Shown here piece after piece: positions 1 through 7,080 of a stretch of DNA of 11,780 bases. Location: NCBI GenBank assembly GCA_028717305.1, contig JAQUOC010000034.1, positions 1 to 11,780 on the forward strand, read 5' to 3'. The position numbers and the translations under genes are program-made. A model generated the notes under the pieces. That model was not told the DNA's origin. It ran no database searches and saw nothing but the letters and a program-made list of their open reading frames with translations. This DNA is from Dehalococcoidales bacterium (GTDB lineage Bacteria; Chloroflexota; Dehalococcoidia; Dehalococcoidales; UBA5760). Each line of letters begins with the position of its first letter. Positions within the stretch are counted from its first letter, which is position 1.

Positions 1-516
1 CCAGTGGACGCCAATATCAGCGTAGGAGTCAGCGCAAAGCTCTCCCAACCCCCGTTTTGATATCAGACTCTGCATCTCAGAGGGGCAGGATGACTCAAAC
101 GGCATGCCGCACTCGATATCCCTGAAGAGCGTCTCGGCACCGGCGGTAGAGTACCACCAGCCGATGTCAATGGTGCCTGACCGAACTGCGGCTACTACCT
201 CGCCTTCCGGGACCAGCTCGCCCGGTTCATAGACGGTAAGTTCGATACGACCTCCGCTCATTGCATTCAGAACATCGGCGTAGTTCTCTCTAACGTCCTC
301 CTGGGTGTCCGGAGCACCGAAGGGGCTGGTCATTCGCCACTTGTATATCGGCAAGTCCTGTGCCGGTTCCGGTGTCGGTTCTCCCGGGGTGGGAGTGGGC
401 GTCGGTCCCGGTGTCGGAGCTTGACTGGTGCAGCCGGTCGTCATCGGTATGGCGATTGCCATCACTACTACCAGGGAGACGCCGATCATGATCTTTGCTA
501 GTTTCTTGTTCTTCAT
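1..516 (-). CDS. TRAP-type (DctP-family) substrate-binding lipoprotein, N-terminal part, cut by window edge
   Basis: An open frame runs from ATG at 516 to the window edge (172 codons) and continues outside. Residues 1-29 form a bacterial lipoprotein signal: a KNKK basic start, a hydrophobic core (IMIGVSLVVVMAIAIPM) and a lipobox TTGC with Cys29 as the lipidated residue. A Pro/Thr-rich tether (about residues 32-50) follows, then a mature domain with the DctP-like pattern GGRIELTVYEPGELVPEGEV and AAVRSGTIDIGWW, typical of solute receptors of tripartite ATP-independent periplasmic transporters. The protein should sit on the outer face of the membrane and hand an organic acid or similar anionic ligand to a TRAP permease; the ligand cannot be read from this fragment. 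The ribosome site AGAAAGGAG (530-538) lies 13 bp upstream of the ATG, which is long but acceptable. Permease genes, if present, would lie to the left, outside the window. Confidence 0.85.
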   Translation of the reverse strand, partial: MKNKKLAKIMIGVSLVVVMAIAIPMTTGCTSQAPTPGPTPTPTPGEPTPEPAQDLPIYKWRMTSPFGAPDTQEDVRENYADVLNAMSGGRIELTVYEPGELVPEGEVVAAVRSGTIDIGWWYSTAGAETLFRDIECGMPFESSCPSEMQSLISKRGLGELCADSYADIGVHW

Positions 517-608
517 TAGAATTACAAATCTCCTTTCTGAACCTGTAATCTGATTCCGTTATTGAACCTTGCTACATAGACTACCTCCTACCATCAGCAT
601 CAGCCATC

Positions 609-638
609 AATATAATCATGGGTAATGTCCATAGCCAA
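609..638 (-). promoter_or_regulatory. Candidate promoter for the TRAP receptor gene
   Basis: On the minus strand TTGGCT (633-638) and TATATT (609-614) are separated by 18 bp. An alternative pair, TTGACG (652-657) and TATGGA (628-633), also has an 18-bp spacer. Either would give a leader of roughly 85-110 nt ahead of the ATG at 516. Neither pair is close to consensus, so the call rests mostly on position. Confidence 0.25.
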
Positions 639-702
639 TTTACTTGATATTCGTCAAGGTAATTTGCAATCGAATTGCTTTTTGCCCCCGATAACCCCAT
701 AC

Positions 703-734
703 GGTTCGGCGCTACTGATAAGCAGCGCCGAACC
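703..734. other. 11-bp perfect inverted repeat (hairpin), possible terminator of the kinase transcript
   Basis: GGTTCGGCGCT (703-713) and AGCGCCGAACC (724-734) are perfect complements around a 10-nt loop, giving a stable GC-rich hairpin on either strand. It lies about 225 bp beyond the kinase stop codon on the minus strand. Neither side carries a T-tract, so it is not a classic intrinsic terminator. It could be a transcript-end stabiliser, a Rho-type end, or a protein-binding palindrome. Confidence 0.45.
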
Positions 735-856
735 ACCAGTCAGTAAGGAGGTTGAAAAGCAAAGTCTACCCTTAATAATCTGGTATTACCGCATAAATTT
801 ACGAATATCTTCTCATAGAATGGCTCCTGTTGAAATCGTGGGTTTGGGTTAATTTC

Positions 857-884
857 GGGTAATGGTTTTTGGGTAATGGTTTTT
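857..884. repeat. Tandem direct repeat, 2 x 14 bp
   Basis: GGGTAATGGTTTTT occurs twice back to back (857-870 and 871-884) with no mismatch. A degenerate related stretch (gggttaatttc) precedes it at 846-856. It is non-coding and lies just beyond the kinase stop. It looks like a small replication-slippage duplication; no function is evident. Confidence 0.7.
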
Positions 885-959
885 GTTATATCGAGGAGTC
901 AGTCACCATTCTGTCAATCCGGTAATAGGTGCGTATCGGTAATATTTCTGGAGGGTGTA

Positions 960-2489
960 TTATAATGGTAGGTCGGCAATGATAACGGTGCCTTGACCTT
1001 TGCCGGAGCGAATGCTCAGTTTCCCGTTGAATAGGTGTACCCTTTCCTGCATACCCATCAACCCCAGTTTACCATCGCGGGCGAAACTACTGAGTATGCC
1101 GGGTACCTCGAAACCCTGTCCGTTATCGGTGACTTTGAGCCTGACGCTCCCGTTGTAGAAGGCGATATCTATTACGACCTTGGTCGCTTTGGAATGTTTT
1201 ACCGCATTTCGTAGCGCTTCTTGCGTAATGCGAAATAGTATTATCTCTTTTTCGGGTAACAGCCGTTGTTCGTGACCGGTAATATTCAAACTGCAGTCCG
1301 ATATCCCCTGATCGATCACCTCCTCACTGAGCAATGCCAGCGAGGGGATTAACCCGAACTGGTCCAAGAGCCCGGGACGCAGATTGTGGCTGAATCTGCG
1401 TACTCCCTCCAATATCACGTCAACCTCGGAACGAAGCTGTTCTAATCTCTCGACTGTACTCTTGGTTAATCTTTCGTTCATCAGGATGACATTAATTCTG
1501 TTGTACAGATTGGCAATCAACTGGGCCGTCTCATCATGCAGCTCGCGGGAGATTCGTTTGCGCTCTTGTTCTTGAGCAATAGTTGTTTCCCTGATGTAAA
1601 ACTCCAGGTCTTCCTTCAGCTGATTGTATTCGGTGATATCGGTGAGTATGCCGTCGTATCGTATGATATTGCCTTCCTCGTCTTTGATGGGCACACCGTG
1701 GTCCCGAATCCACCGCATCTGTCCGGCGTTTTTATGGACTACCCTGTATTCGCAAATAAACTCCCTCTTCTTTTTACAGGCTTCGATGTAAGCCTTGGCC
1801 GCGCATTCTCTGTCTTCGGGATGTAGCGATTGCAGCCATGTATCAGGGTTTTTATAGCAATATTGAGGCGAGTATCCTGTCCAGTCCTGATATCGGTCTG
1901 ATATAAAAATCGACGTGTTTTTCTCATCGGGAAGGCTGGAATATATTACGTCGGGGATGTTCTTGATCAGGGCCTCGTATTTCTCTTTCAGTTCTTTAAT
2001 GTGTAGCTCGGCCTGCTTGCGCTCGGTGATATCGGAGAGTACGCCGCTGGCATACTTCTTCCCGCCCTCATCGTAGGTAACTACGGCTCTGTCGTGTATC
2101 CAGACCCACTCCCCGTCCTTTCGCCTTAAGCGGTATTCAATATTGAAGGTCTTGTCCTTTTCGAACAGGGCATTGTTGGCAGCTACGTATTCTTTGACAT
2201 CGTCGGGATGAACCCGATCGATCCAGTTGAGATAGGGGCCCATGGCGCATTCTTCTTCTGCGGTATATCCGGTAATCGCTTCCACATTATCACTGATGTA
2301 TATGATGTAGTTGTTGCTATCTATCTTCCACAGTACGTCCGGGATGTCCGATACCAGTAAATGAAACTTGTCTTCTCTTGCCGATATCTTGGAACGCGAT
2401 ATGTCGTTTCTGCTGCGCGTTCCTTTACTGATTCCGATGAATCTCTCTACAGTCTGTTCTTCTTCTGTTTGCTTGCTCTGCATTTTCAC
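960..2489 (-). CDS. Soluble PAS-PAS sensor histidine kinase, NarL/LiaS-type (HisKA_3)
   Basis: The 509-residue protein has two PAS domains followed by a HisKA_3 dimerisation/phosphoacceptor domain and a HATPase_c domain. PAS1 spans about 42-155, ending GVLSDITERKQAE; PAS2 spans about 170-287, ending GILTDITEYNQ. Each PAS ends in the usual PAC-type D-I-T-E signature. The H-box is ERKRISRELHDETAQ with His318 as the phosphorylated residue. The N-box has Asn428 (QEALRNAVKHS), G1 is DNGQGF (455-460) and G2 is GLMGMQERV (476-484). No membrane segment is present, so it should be cytoplasmic and sense an internal signal such as redox state or a small ligand; no cofactor can be deduced. It should phosphorylate the NarL-type regulator encoded 87 bp upstream on the same strand. 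Start: GTG at 2489 is preceded directly by an in-frame TAA; an ATG two codons later (2483) is an equally good start. No strong ribosome site precedes either. Confidence 0.93.
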   Translation of the reverse strand: MKMQSKQTEEEQTVERFIGISKGTRSRNDISRSKISAREDKFHLLVSDIPDVLWKIDSNNYIIYISDNVEAITGYTAEEECAMGPYLNWIDRVHPDDVKEYVAANNALFEKDKTFNIEYRLRRKDGEWVWIHDRAVVTYDEGGKKYASGVLSDITERKQAELHIKELKEKYEALIKNIPDVIYSSLPDEKNTSIFISDRYQDWTGYSPQYCYKNPDTWLQSLHPEDRECAAKAYIEACKKKREFICEYRVVHKNAGQMRWIRDHGVPIKDEEGNIIRYDGILTDITEYNQLKEDLEFYIRETTIAQEQERKRISRELHDETAQLIANLYNRINVILMNERLTKSTVERLEQLRSEVDVILEGVRRFSHNLRPGLLDQFGLIPSLALLSEEVIDQGISDCSLNITGHEQRLLPEKEIILFRITQEALRNAVKHSKATKVVIDIAFYNGSVRLKVTDNGQGFEVPGILSSFARDGKLGLMGMQERVHLFNGKLSIRSGKGQGTVIIADLPL

Positions 2490-2576
2490 TTAAATCCAGG
2501 TTCGGTAGCGATAAATTTAGTGCCGTGATGTCAAATAAAAAACCTGTCTTTATAGAGTGTTGCTGCAAAATTCCAT

Positions 2577-3251
2577 TCAGGTTTCCTGCTCGCCGGCGGT
2601 TTCATCCATGCTCAGGAGGCCCATTTTCATGGCGTGCAGAATGGCTTCAGTCCTTGATTCAACCTTGAGTTTTCGAAAGATATTGGCTAGGTGGGCACCA
2701 ACCGTATTTTCACTGATGTTAAGTTTATATGAGATCTGTTTGTTAGTCATGCCTTTCGCTGCCAGGTCGAGCACTTCCAGCTCCCGGGGGCCCAGTACCG
2801 GATAGGCCGTTTCTACGCTGCCTTTGCTGCTGGCTATCTTGTGCAGTATCTTGCCGGTGGCTTCATTACTAAACGCACCTTCCCCGGCGTGAACCATATG
2901 GATAGCATTGATCAGCTCGTTGTGGGGGGTGTTCTTCAACAGATAGCCGTCTACTCCGGCCTTGATCGATGAGATGATATAGTGGTCGTATTTATAGGCA
3001 CTGAGCATTAAGACTGCCGTTTCAGGACAGGCCTGTTTAATCAGCCTGGCCGCATCGACGCCTGTGATTTTGGGCATGTTGATATCCAGTATGGCAACAT
3101 CAGGTCGGAGCTCTTGCGCCAGCCTGACCGCTTCCTCTCCATCCTGTGCGGTGCCGATGCACCGCAAGCTCTTTACGCCCTCAAATACTCGTAGTAACCC
3201 TTCTCGAAATACCGGGTGGTCATCGGCAATGATCACGCTGATTTTTTTCAT
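2577..3251 (-). CDS. NarL/FixJ-family response regulator
   Basis: The 224-residue protein has an N-terminal receiver domain (about 3-120) and a C-terminal LuxR-type helix-turn-helix (about 153-214). In the receiver the acidic pair is D10/D11, the phospho-acceptor is Asp56 (AILDINMP), the switch Ser is Ser84 and the conserved Lys is Lys106 (GYLLKNT). The DNA-binding part shows the family pattern PRELEVLDLAAKGMTNKQI and NTVGAHLANIFRKL. It should be a DNA-binding transcription factor activated by the kinase encoded just downstream. The ATG at 3251 is chosen because the protein then begins MKKISVIIADDHPV, the usual family start; a TTG two codons upstream (3257) would also fit. A weak GGGAA lies upstream. 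It is first in a two-gene operon behind the promoter at 3335-3365 and diverges from the phosphofructokinase. Target genes are unknown; autoregulation and control of the divergent gene are the obvious possibilities. Confidence 0.94.
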   Translation of the reverse strand: MKKISVIIADDHPVFREGLLRVFEGVKSLRCIGTAQDGEEAVRLAQELRPDVAILDINMPKITGVDAARLIKQACPETAVLMLSAYKYDHYIISSIKAGVDGYLLKNTPHNELINAIHMVHAGEGAFSNEATGKILHKIASSKGSVETAYPVLGPRELEVLDLAAKGMTNKQISYKLNISENTVGAHLANIFRKLKVESRTEAILHAMKMGLLSMDETAGEQET

Positions 3252-3322
3252 GCTCAATATTTCCCGAATCAGGCTGCCCCGCTATCATTTCAGATACCCG
3301 GATGGAGTAACGCTCCGGTGCC

Positions 3323-3335
3323 TTAACCCGGTTGA
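3323..3335. promoter_or_regulatory. Short palindrome at the predicted response-regulator transcription start
   Basis: TTAACCCGGTTGA is an imperfect palindrome (TnAACC-C-GGTTnA) lying directly downstream of the -10 hexamer of the response-regulator promoter, over the expected start point. That is a typical operator position. It is short and could arise by chance. Confidence 0.25.
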
Positions 3336-3365
3336 TTATAGTATAGCGCCTTTCTTCTGAGTCAA
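3335..3365 (-). promoter_or_regulatory. Sigma70-like promoter for the two-component operon
   Basis: On the minus strand TTGACT (3360-3365) precedes a perfect TATAAT (3335-3340) with a 19-bp spacer. The hexamers are excellent; the spacer is 2 bp longer than optimal. Transcription would start near 3328, giving a leader of about 75 nt before the response regulator. Confidence 0.6.
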
Positions 3366-3400
3366 CAAGGAAGGGCAGTATGGAACTTATCCGATTTCCG

Positions 3401-3409
3401 TGGTATGAT
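3401..3409 (+). promoter_or_regulatory. Extended -10 promoter candidate for the phosphofructokinase gene
   Basis: TGGTATGAT (TG at 3401-3402, TATGAT at 3404-3409) is an extended -10 element; only a poor -35 match (TGGAAC, 3381-3386) lies 17 bp upstream. The leader would be about 55 nt to the ATG at 3470. It would also drive the downstream collinear genes if they form one transcript. Confidence 0.4.
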
Positions 3410-3469
3410 TTCAGGGTTGTCTTCATTTGTCATTCGGCTGAGAAGAATTTATGCTTCGGGAGAAAGGAA

Positions 3470-4516
3470 ATGACAGGGGAAAAAAGAGTCGGTATCCTGA
3501 CGGGAGGTGGAGACTGTCCGGGACTTAATGCCGCCATCAGGGCGACTGCTAAAACGGCAATAAAAATGGGGTATGAGGTGATCGGGATTCGGAATGCCTG
3601 GGAGGGTTTTTTTAATGAAGATACCGAGGTGCTGGACAGCGTCAAGACTTCGGGGATCATCGACCGCGGTGGAACCATTCTGGGTACTTCGAGAGTCAGC
3701 CCGTTAAGAGTGGAGAATGGCCCGCGAATGGTCTTTGACGGGTTTGCGAAACTGGGACTGGAGGCGTTGGTGATTCTTGGTGGTGAGGGCACGTTAACCG
3801 TGGCCACCAGACTGTTTGAGATGGGTCTCCCTGTGGTGGGCATACCGAAGACCATCGATAATGACGTGATGGAGACTGATTATACCATAGGTTTCCAGAC
3901 CGCTGTCCAGATTGCCACTGATGCTCTGGACAGACTGCGTTCCACTGCCGCCAGCCATCACCGGGTGATGCTTCTTGAAGTAATGGGACGAAATACCGGC
4001 TGGATTGCTACCTATGCCGGAATGGCCAACGGAGCTGATGCTATACTGATACCGGAGATTCCCGTTAATGAAGAGAGAATGGAGCAGATCTGTCAGATGC
4101 TGGAGCGGAGAAACAGGATTAATAGAAGCTTCAGCATCGTCGTCGTGGCGGAAGGGGCCAAATTGCAGGGAGAATTCGGAAGCAGCGGTACTGGGATAGC
4201 CTTTGATGGGAGAGAAGGCTGTAGAGAGAAGATAGGCGAAGTGGTCGGGGCGATTATTGAGAGGAGGACGGGTCTGGAGACCCGGGTTTCTTCACTGGAC
4301 TATATCCAGAGGGGAGGGACCCCGGTGGCCTACGACAGAAACCTGGCGATCCAATTTGGCGTAAAGGCGGCCCGGCTTGTCGAGGGGAAAAGATACGGAG
4401 AGATGACAGCTCTTCAGGGTAATAGTATTACTGCGGTCCCTCTGTCCAAGGTAGCCGGTCGTATCAGATCGATGGATATGGATGTCTATCAGGTGGCGGA
4501 ATTGTTCTTTGGCTAA
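3470..4516 (+). CDS. 6-phosphofructokinase, group III (Gly/Lys type)
   Basis: The 348-residue protein phosphorylates fructose 6-phosphate to fructose 1,6-bisphosphate (glycolysis, cytoplasm). Visible motifs are GGGDCPGLN (12-20), GGEGT (104-108), PKTIDND (126-132, catalytic Asp130), MGRNTGW (172-178) and YIQRGGTP (278-285). At the two positions that separate phosphoryl-donor types, it has Gly107 and Lys127 (E. coli 104 and 124). This Gly+Lys combination, with Glu at the preceding position, is characteristic of group III enzymes such as those of actinobacteria. These are often ATP-dependent, while Asp+Lys marks PPi enzymes; donor use here is inferred. ATG 3470 is chosen because GGGAG (3458-3462) lies 7 bp upstream and MTGEKRVGILTGGGD matches family N-termini. 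An in-frame ATG at 3380 would add 30 residues with no family resemblance. The next gene starts 54 bp downstream on the same strand. Confidence 0.95.
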   Translation: MTGEKRVGILTGGGDCPGLNAAIRATAKTAIKMGYEVIGIRNAWEGFFNEDTEVLDSVKTSGIIDRGGTILGTSRVSPLRVENGPRMVFDGFAKLGLEALVILGGEGTLTVATRLFEMGLPVVGIPKTIDNDVMETDYTIGFQTAVQIATDALDRLRSTAASHHRVMLLEVMGRNTGWIATYAGMANGADAILIPEIPVNEERMEQICQMLERRNRINRSFSIVVVAEGAKLQGEFGSSGTGIAFDGREGCREKIGEVVGAIIERRTGLETRVSSLDYIQRGGTPVAYDRNLAIQFGVKAARLVEGKRYGEMTALQGNSITAVPLSKVAGRIRSMDMDVYQVAELFFG

Positions 4517-4570
4517 TGGGCCGAAGACAAAAGGGGAATTTGCATATAAGCAGGATAAGGAAAATACGCG

Positions 4571-6547
4571 ATGTCAAAGGGTTCGGGACAGGTAAAGGTC
4601 TTCTTTCTGCCTTCGGAGCGGTGTGCTGATATCGTTAGTGGTAAGAGTATCAGGCAGGCGGCAAGAGAACTGGACGTCGGTATAGAAGGGCTATGTGGCG
4701 GCGAAGGGACCTGTGGCAAATGCAAAGTCAGGATAGAAGAGGGTATTTCCCCCCGGTACGGCATTGAGTCCCGGATGGAGAATCTCTCTCCTCTCACTAA
4801 GACGGAGAAGAAGCTGCTAACATCCGGTCAGCAGCGTGATGGTTACCGCCTGGCCTGTCAGGCCCGTATTCGTGGCGACATCATCGTCTCCGTTCCTGAA
4901 GAGAGTCGGCAGGTAAATCAGATTGTGCGTAAAGCGGCTGGGGATATAACGGTTGAGCTGAAACCGGCGGTCAGGAAATACTGTGTGGAGCTTAAGCCGG
5001 CTACCCTGGATGATGCCCTGGGCGATTGGGAACGGCTGCAGGCCGAGCTTAAGAAGAGGTTTAAGCTTGTTAATCTGACTATCGACTATCGGGCTCTCCG
5101 CAGCCTGCAAAGGGTAGTGCGTCAGGGTAATTGGAGGATAACCGTATCGCTGTGGATGGGCAGGGAGGTCATTGGAGTAGAGCCTGGAGTTGTCGAGAAT
5201 AGCTACGGGCTTGCGGTGGACATCGGTACTACCACCGTGGCGGCTTATCTCTGCCGGCTATCCACCGGAGATGTCATCGCTACCGATTCCATGGTGAATC
5301 CTCAGGTATCCTACGGCGAAGACGTGATAGCCCGTATCAACTATGCGATGACCTGTAAAGAAGGCCTGGAGGTGATGAACCGGGCTATTATCCGAGGGAT
5401 CAACGATCTGGCGGGGAAGACTGCCGCCCGGGCCGGAATCAAGCGTAGCGCCATCGCTGATATGGCTGTTGTCGGTAATACCTGCATGCACCATATCTTC
5501 CTGGGTATTGACCCCGGATATCTCGGACAGTCGCCGTTTCCTCCTGCGCTGCACCGTTCGCTGGATATCAAGGCACGCGAACTGGGGCTTAGGATAGCCC
5601 CGGGGGCTTACCTTCATGTCCTTCCTGTCGAGGCTGGCTTCGTGGGTGCGGATAATGTGGGGGTGCTCATTGTCGAAGAGCCCTACCGGCAGGATGATAT
5701 GGTGATGATAATCGATGTCGGTACCAATGGAGAGCTGATAATGGGCAACCGGGACCGGCTTGTCTCGGCATCATGCGCTACCGGTCCTGCTTTTGAGGGG
5801 GCTGAGATAAGGTATGGGATGCGTGCTGCACCGGGTGCTATCGAAAAGGGTTTAATAGACCCGGATACCCGTGAAGTGCGTTTTAAGGTTATCGGTAAGG
5901 ATGGTGGGAATACCGAGCTGGATCAGGTGGGGGCCGGTGGCATCTGCGGCTCGGGCATCATTGACGCGGTGGCGCAGCTATTTCTCGCGGGCGTTATCGA
6001 CCGTACTGGTCGTTTTAACACCGACGTGGACACGATTCGCCTGCGCAAGGCTGAGGGCGGGCCGGAGTTTGTCATTGCCTGGGCTGGGGAGACATCCATC
6101 GGGCAGGATATCGTGGTCTGCCAGCAGGACGTTAGAAATATTCAGCTAGCTAAGGGGGCGGTATATGCCGGTGCTAAGCTGATGATGCGCCGGCTGGGTA
6201 TTGATAAACTGGATAAGATTATTCTGGCAGGGGCCTTCGGCATCTGTATTGATAAAGAGTCGGCATCGGTAATAGGAATGTTTCCCGATTGTGCTCAGGA
6301 GGAGGTCTATGCTGTAGGCAATGCCGCCGGTGATGGAGCACGGATTGCCCTCCTTAACGTGGACAAGAGGGTAGAGGCTGACCGGAGAGCGCGTGAGATT
6401 GAATATTTGGAACTGACTGTAGCGCCGGACTTCGGCGAGGTCTTTACCCGGGCGATGTGGTTCCCCAATATGGAAGATAGCTTCCCTCATCTGAAGCACC
6501 TCTTGCCGGGCTTTAAACAGGGTTTGGCGAAGGGGAGGGAGGGGTAA
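4571..6547 (+). CDS. ASKHA-domain (DUF4445) ferredoxin-fused corrinoid-activation-type protein, RACo-like
   Basis: The 658-residue protein starts with a [2Fe-2S] ferredoxin domain (about 7-110). Its ligands are Cys42, Cys48, Cys51 (CGGEGTCGKC pattern) and Cys96 (LACQAR). A linker of about 100 residues leads into the large ASKHA/DUF4445 domain (about 212-640). That domain shows the phosphate loops DIGTTT (217-222) and DVGTNGE (382-388), GNTCMHH (302-308), GGICGSG (456-462) and LAGAFG (552-557). Characterised relatives such as RACo use ATP to drive reduction of an inactive Co(II) corrinoid protein back to Co(I), with the Fe-S cluster delivering the electron. The partner corrinoid protein and methyltransferase are not in the window, so the substrate is unknown. 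Unlike RamA, there is no C-terminal ferredoxin-like cysteine cluster. The ribosome site is TAAGGA (4556-4561), 9 bp before the ATG. The 3' end carries the ribosome site of the next gene. Confidence 0.9.
   Translation: MSKGSGQVKVFFLPSERCADIVSGKSIRQAARELDVGIEGLCGGEGTCGKCKVRIEEGISPRYGIESRMENLSPLTKTEKKLLTSGQQRDGYRLACQARIRGDIIVSVPEESRQVNQIVRKAAGDITVELKPAVRKYCVELKPATLDDALGDWERLQAELKKRFKLVNLTIDYRALRSLQRVVRQGNWRITVSLWMGREVIGVEPGVVENSYGLAVDIGTTTVAAYLCRLSTGDVIATDSMVNPQVSYGEDVIARINYAMTCKEGLEVMNRAIIRGINDLAGKTAARAGIKRSAIADMAVVGNTCMHHIFLGIDPGYLGQSPFPPALHRSLDIKARELGLRIAPGAYLHVLPVEAGFVGADNVGVLIVEEPYRQDDMVMIIDVGTNGELIMGNRDRLVSASCATGPAFEGAEIRYGMRAAPGAIEKGLIDPDTREVRFKVIGKDGGNTELDQVGAGGICGSGIIDAVAQLFLAGVIDRTGRFNTDVDTIRLRKAEGGPEFVIAWAGETSIGQDIVVCQQDVRNIQLAKGAVYAGAKLMMRRLGIDKLDKIILAGAFGICIDKESASVIGMFPDCAQEEVYAVGNAAGDGARIALLNVDKRVEADRRAREIEYLELTVAPDFGEVFTRAMWFPNMEDSFPHLKHLLPGFKQGLAKGREG
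6538..6542 (+). promoter_or_regulatory. Ribosome binding site that fixes the GTG start of the phosphoesterase
   Basis: The last codons of the ASKHA gene contain a GGGAGGGAGGGG run. GGAGG at 6538-6542 lies 7 bp before the GTG at 6550, a perfect match and spacing. As the upstream stop codon is at 6545-6547, the two genes are probably translationally coupled. Confidence 0.75.
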
Positions 6548-6549
6548 CA

Positions 6550-7005
6550 GTGCGGATCGGAGTGATTTCGGATACTCATGTTAAGGAGTTGAATGAAATA
6601 GCGGCTCCGATCCTAACCGCCTTGGCTAAGGTGGATTTGATTATCCATGCCGGTGATTTCACCGGAAAAGCACTTCTCGACGGGCTTAAGTCGCTGGGGC
6701 CGGTAAAAGCTGTCTGCGGCAACATGGACTCAGGAGAACTCAGGAGGATATTGCCGCAGAAGGAGCTGTTCGTGGTTGACGGCAAGAGGTTCGGACTGAC
6801 CCACGGTTCGGGAGCGCCCTGGGGGATAGCCGGTAGGGTGCGGGGGATGTTTGATGACGTGGACATTATTGTTTACGGCCACTCGCACCAGGCACACAAG
6901 GAGTTTGTCCGGGGCAGCCTGTTATTTAACCCGGGTTGTGCCAGGGACTCTTTCGGCCTGCTGACTATCGACGATGAGATCACTGCCGAGATAGTGAAAA
7001 TGTAG
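6550..7005 (+). CDS. Metallophosphoesterase, YfcE/MJ0936 family
   Basis: The 151-residue protein has the complete calcineurin-like two-metal site: Asp8-X-His10 (SDTH), Asp36 (HAGDF), Asn58 (CGNMD), His85 (LTHGSG) and His111-X-His113 (YGHSHQ). The C-terminal NPGC motif replaces the more common NPGS. The length is right for the small YfcE/MJ0936 group, cytoplasmic enzymes that hydrolyse phosphodiester model substrates with Mn2+ or similar metals; the physiological substrate is generally unknown. The start is GTG at 6550, only 2 bp after the stop of the ASKHA gene, supported by GGAGG at 6538-6542. The tight spacing says that the two are cotranscribed, but no functional link is established. A 75-bp gap without an evident promoter separates it from the P-type ATPase. 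Confidence 0.92.
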   Translation: MRIGVISDTHVKELNEIAAPILTALAKVDLIIHAGDFTGKALLDGLKSLGPVKAVCGNMDSGELRRILPQKELFVVDGKRFGLTHGSGAPWGIAGRVRGMFDDVDIIVYGHSHQAHKEFVRGSLLFNPGCARDSFGLLTIDDEITAEIVKM

Positions 7006-7080
7006 CTCTCTAACTTTTCTTATCTGCTATTTTGAAGCTAAGAACTGTATCGGTGGCGCTGCTCTGTTGGAGCTAAAGGC

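Larger units (their letters stand above)
517..959. other. Intergenic region between TRAP receptor and histidine kinase
   Basis: This 443-bp stretch separates the end of the kinase gene from the start of the receptor gene, both on the minus strand. A 75-codon plus-strand frame at 625-852 has no ribosome site and reads through the hairpin, and I do not consider it coding. What I can see: candidate receptor promoters near 609-657, a tiny stem GCAAT/ATTGC (666-678) followed by T5 on the plus strand, an 11-bp perfect inverted repeat at 703-734, and a 14-bp tandem repeat at 857-884. Nothing else is recognisable. Confidence 0.6.

Noticed and set aside
666..683. GCAAT-CGA-ATTGC followed by T5 on the plus strand as an intrinsic terminator
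   Set aside because: The stem is only 5 bp and AT-rich, and no plus-strand gene ends upstream of it.
625..852. A 75-codon plus-strand frame in the intergenic region
   Set aside because: It has no ribosome site, no recognisable domain, and it reads through the inverted repeat at 703-734.
2507..2534. TTGACA (2529-2534, minus strand) between response regulator and kinase as an internal promoter
   Set aside because: No acceptable -10 hexamer is found at 16-18 bp (TCGCTA at 17 bp), so the kinase is better explained by read-through from the regulator.
3380..3469. N-terminal extension of the phosphofructokinase from the in-frame ATG at 3380
   Set aside because: The extra 30 residues do not resemble the family, and ATG 3470 has GGGAG at good spacing; the predicted -10 element also lies inside the extension.
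3430..3855. A 141-codon minus-strand frame opposite the phosphofructokinase
   Set aside because: It overlaps a well-supported gene and shows only shadow composition.
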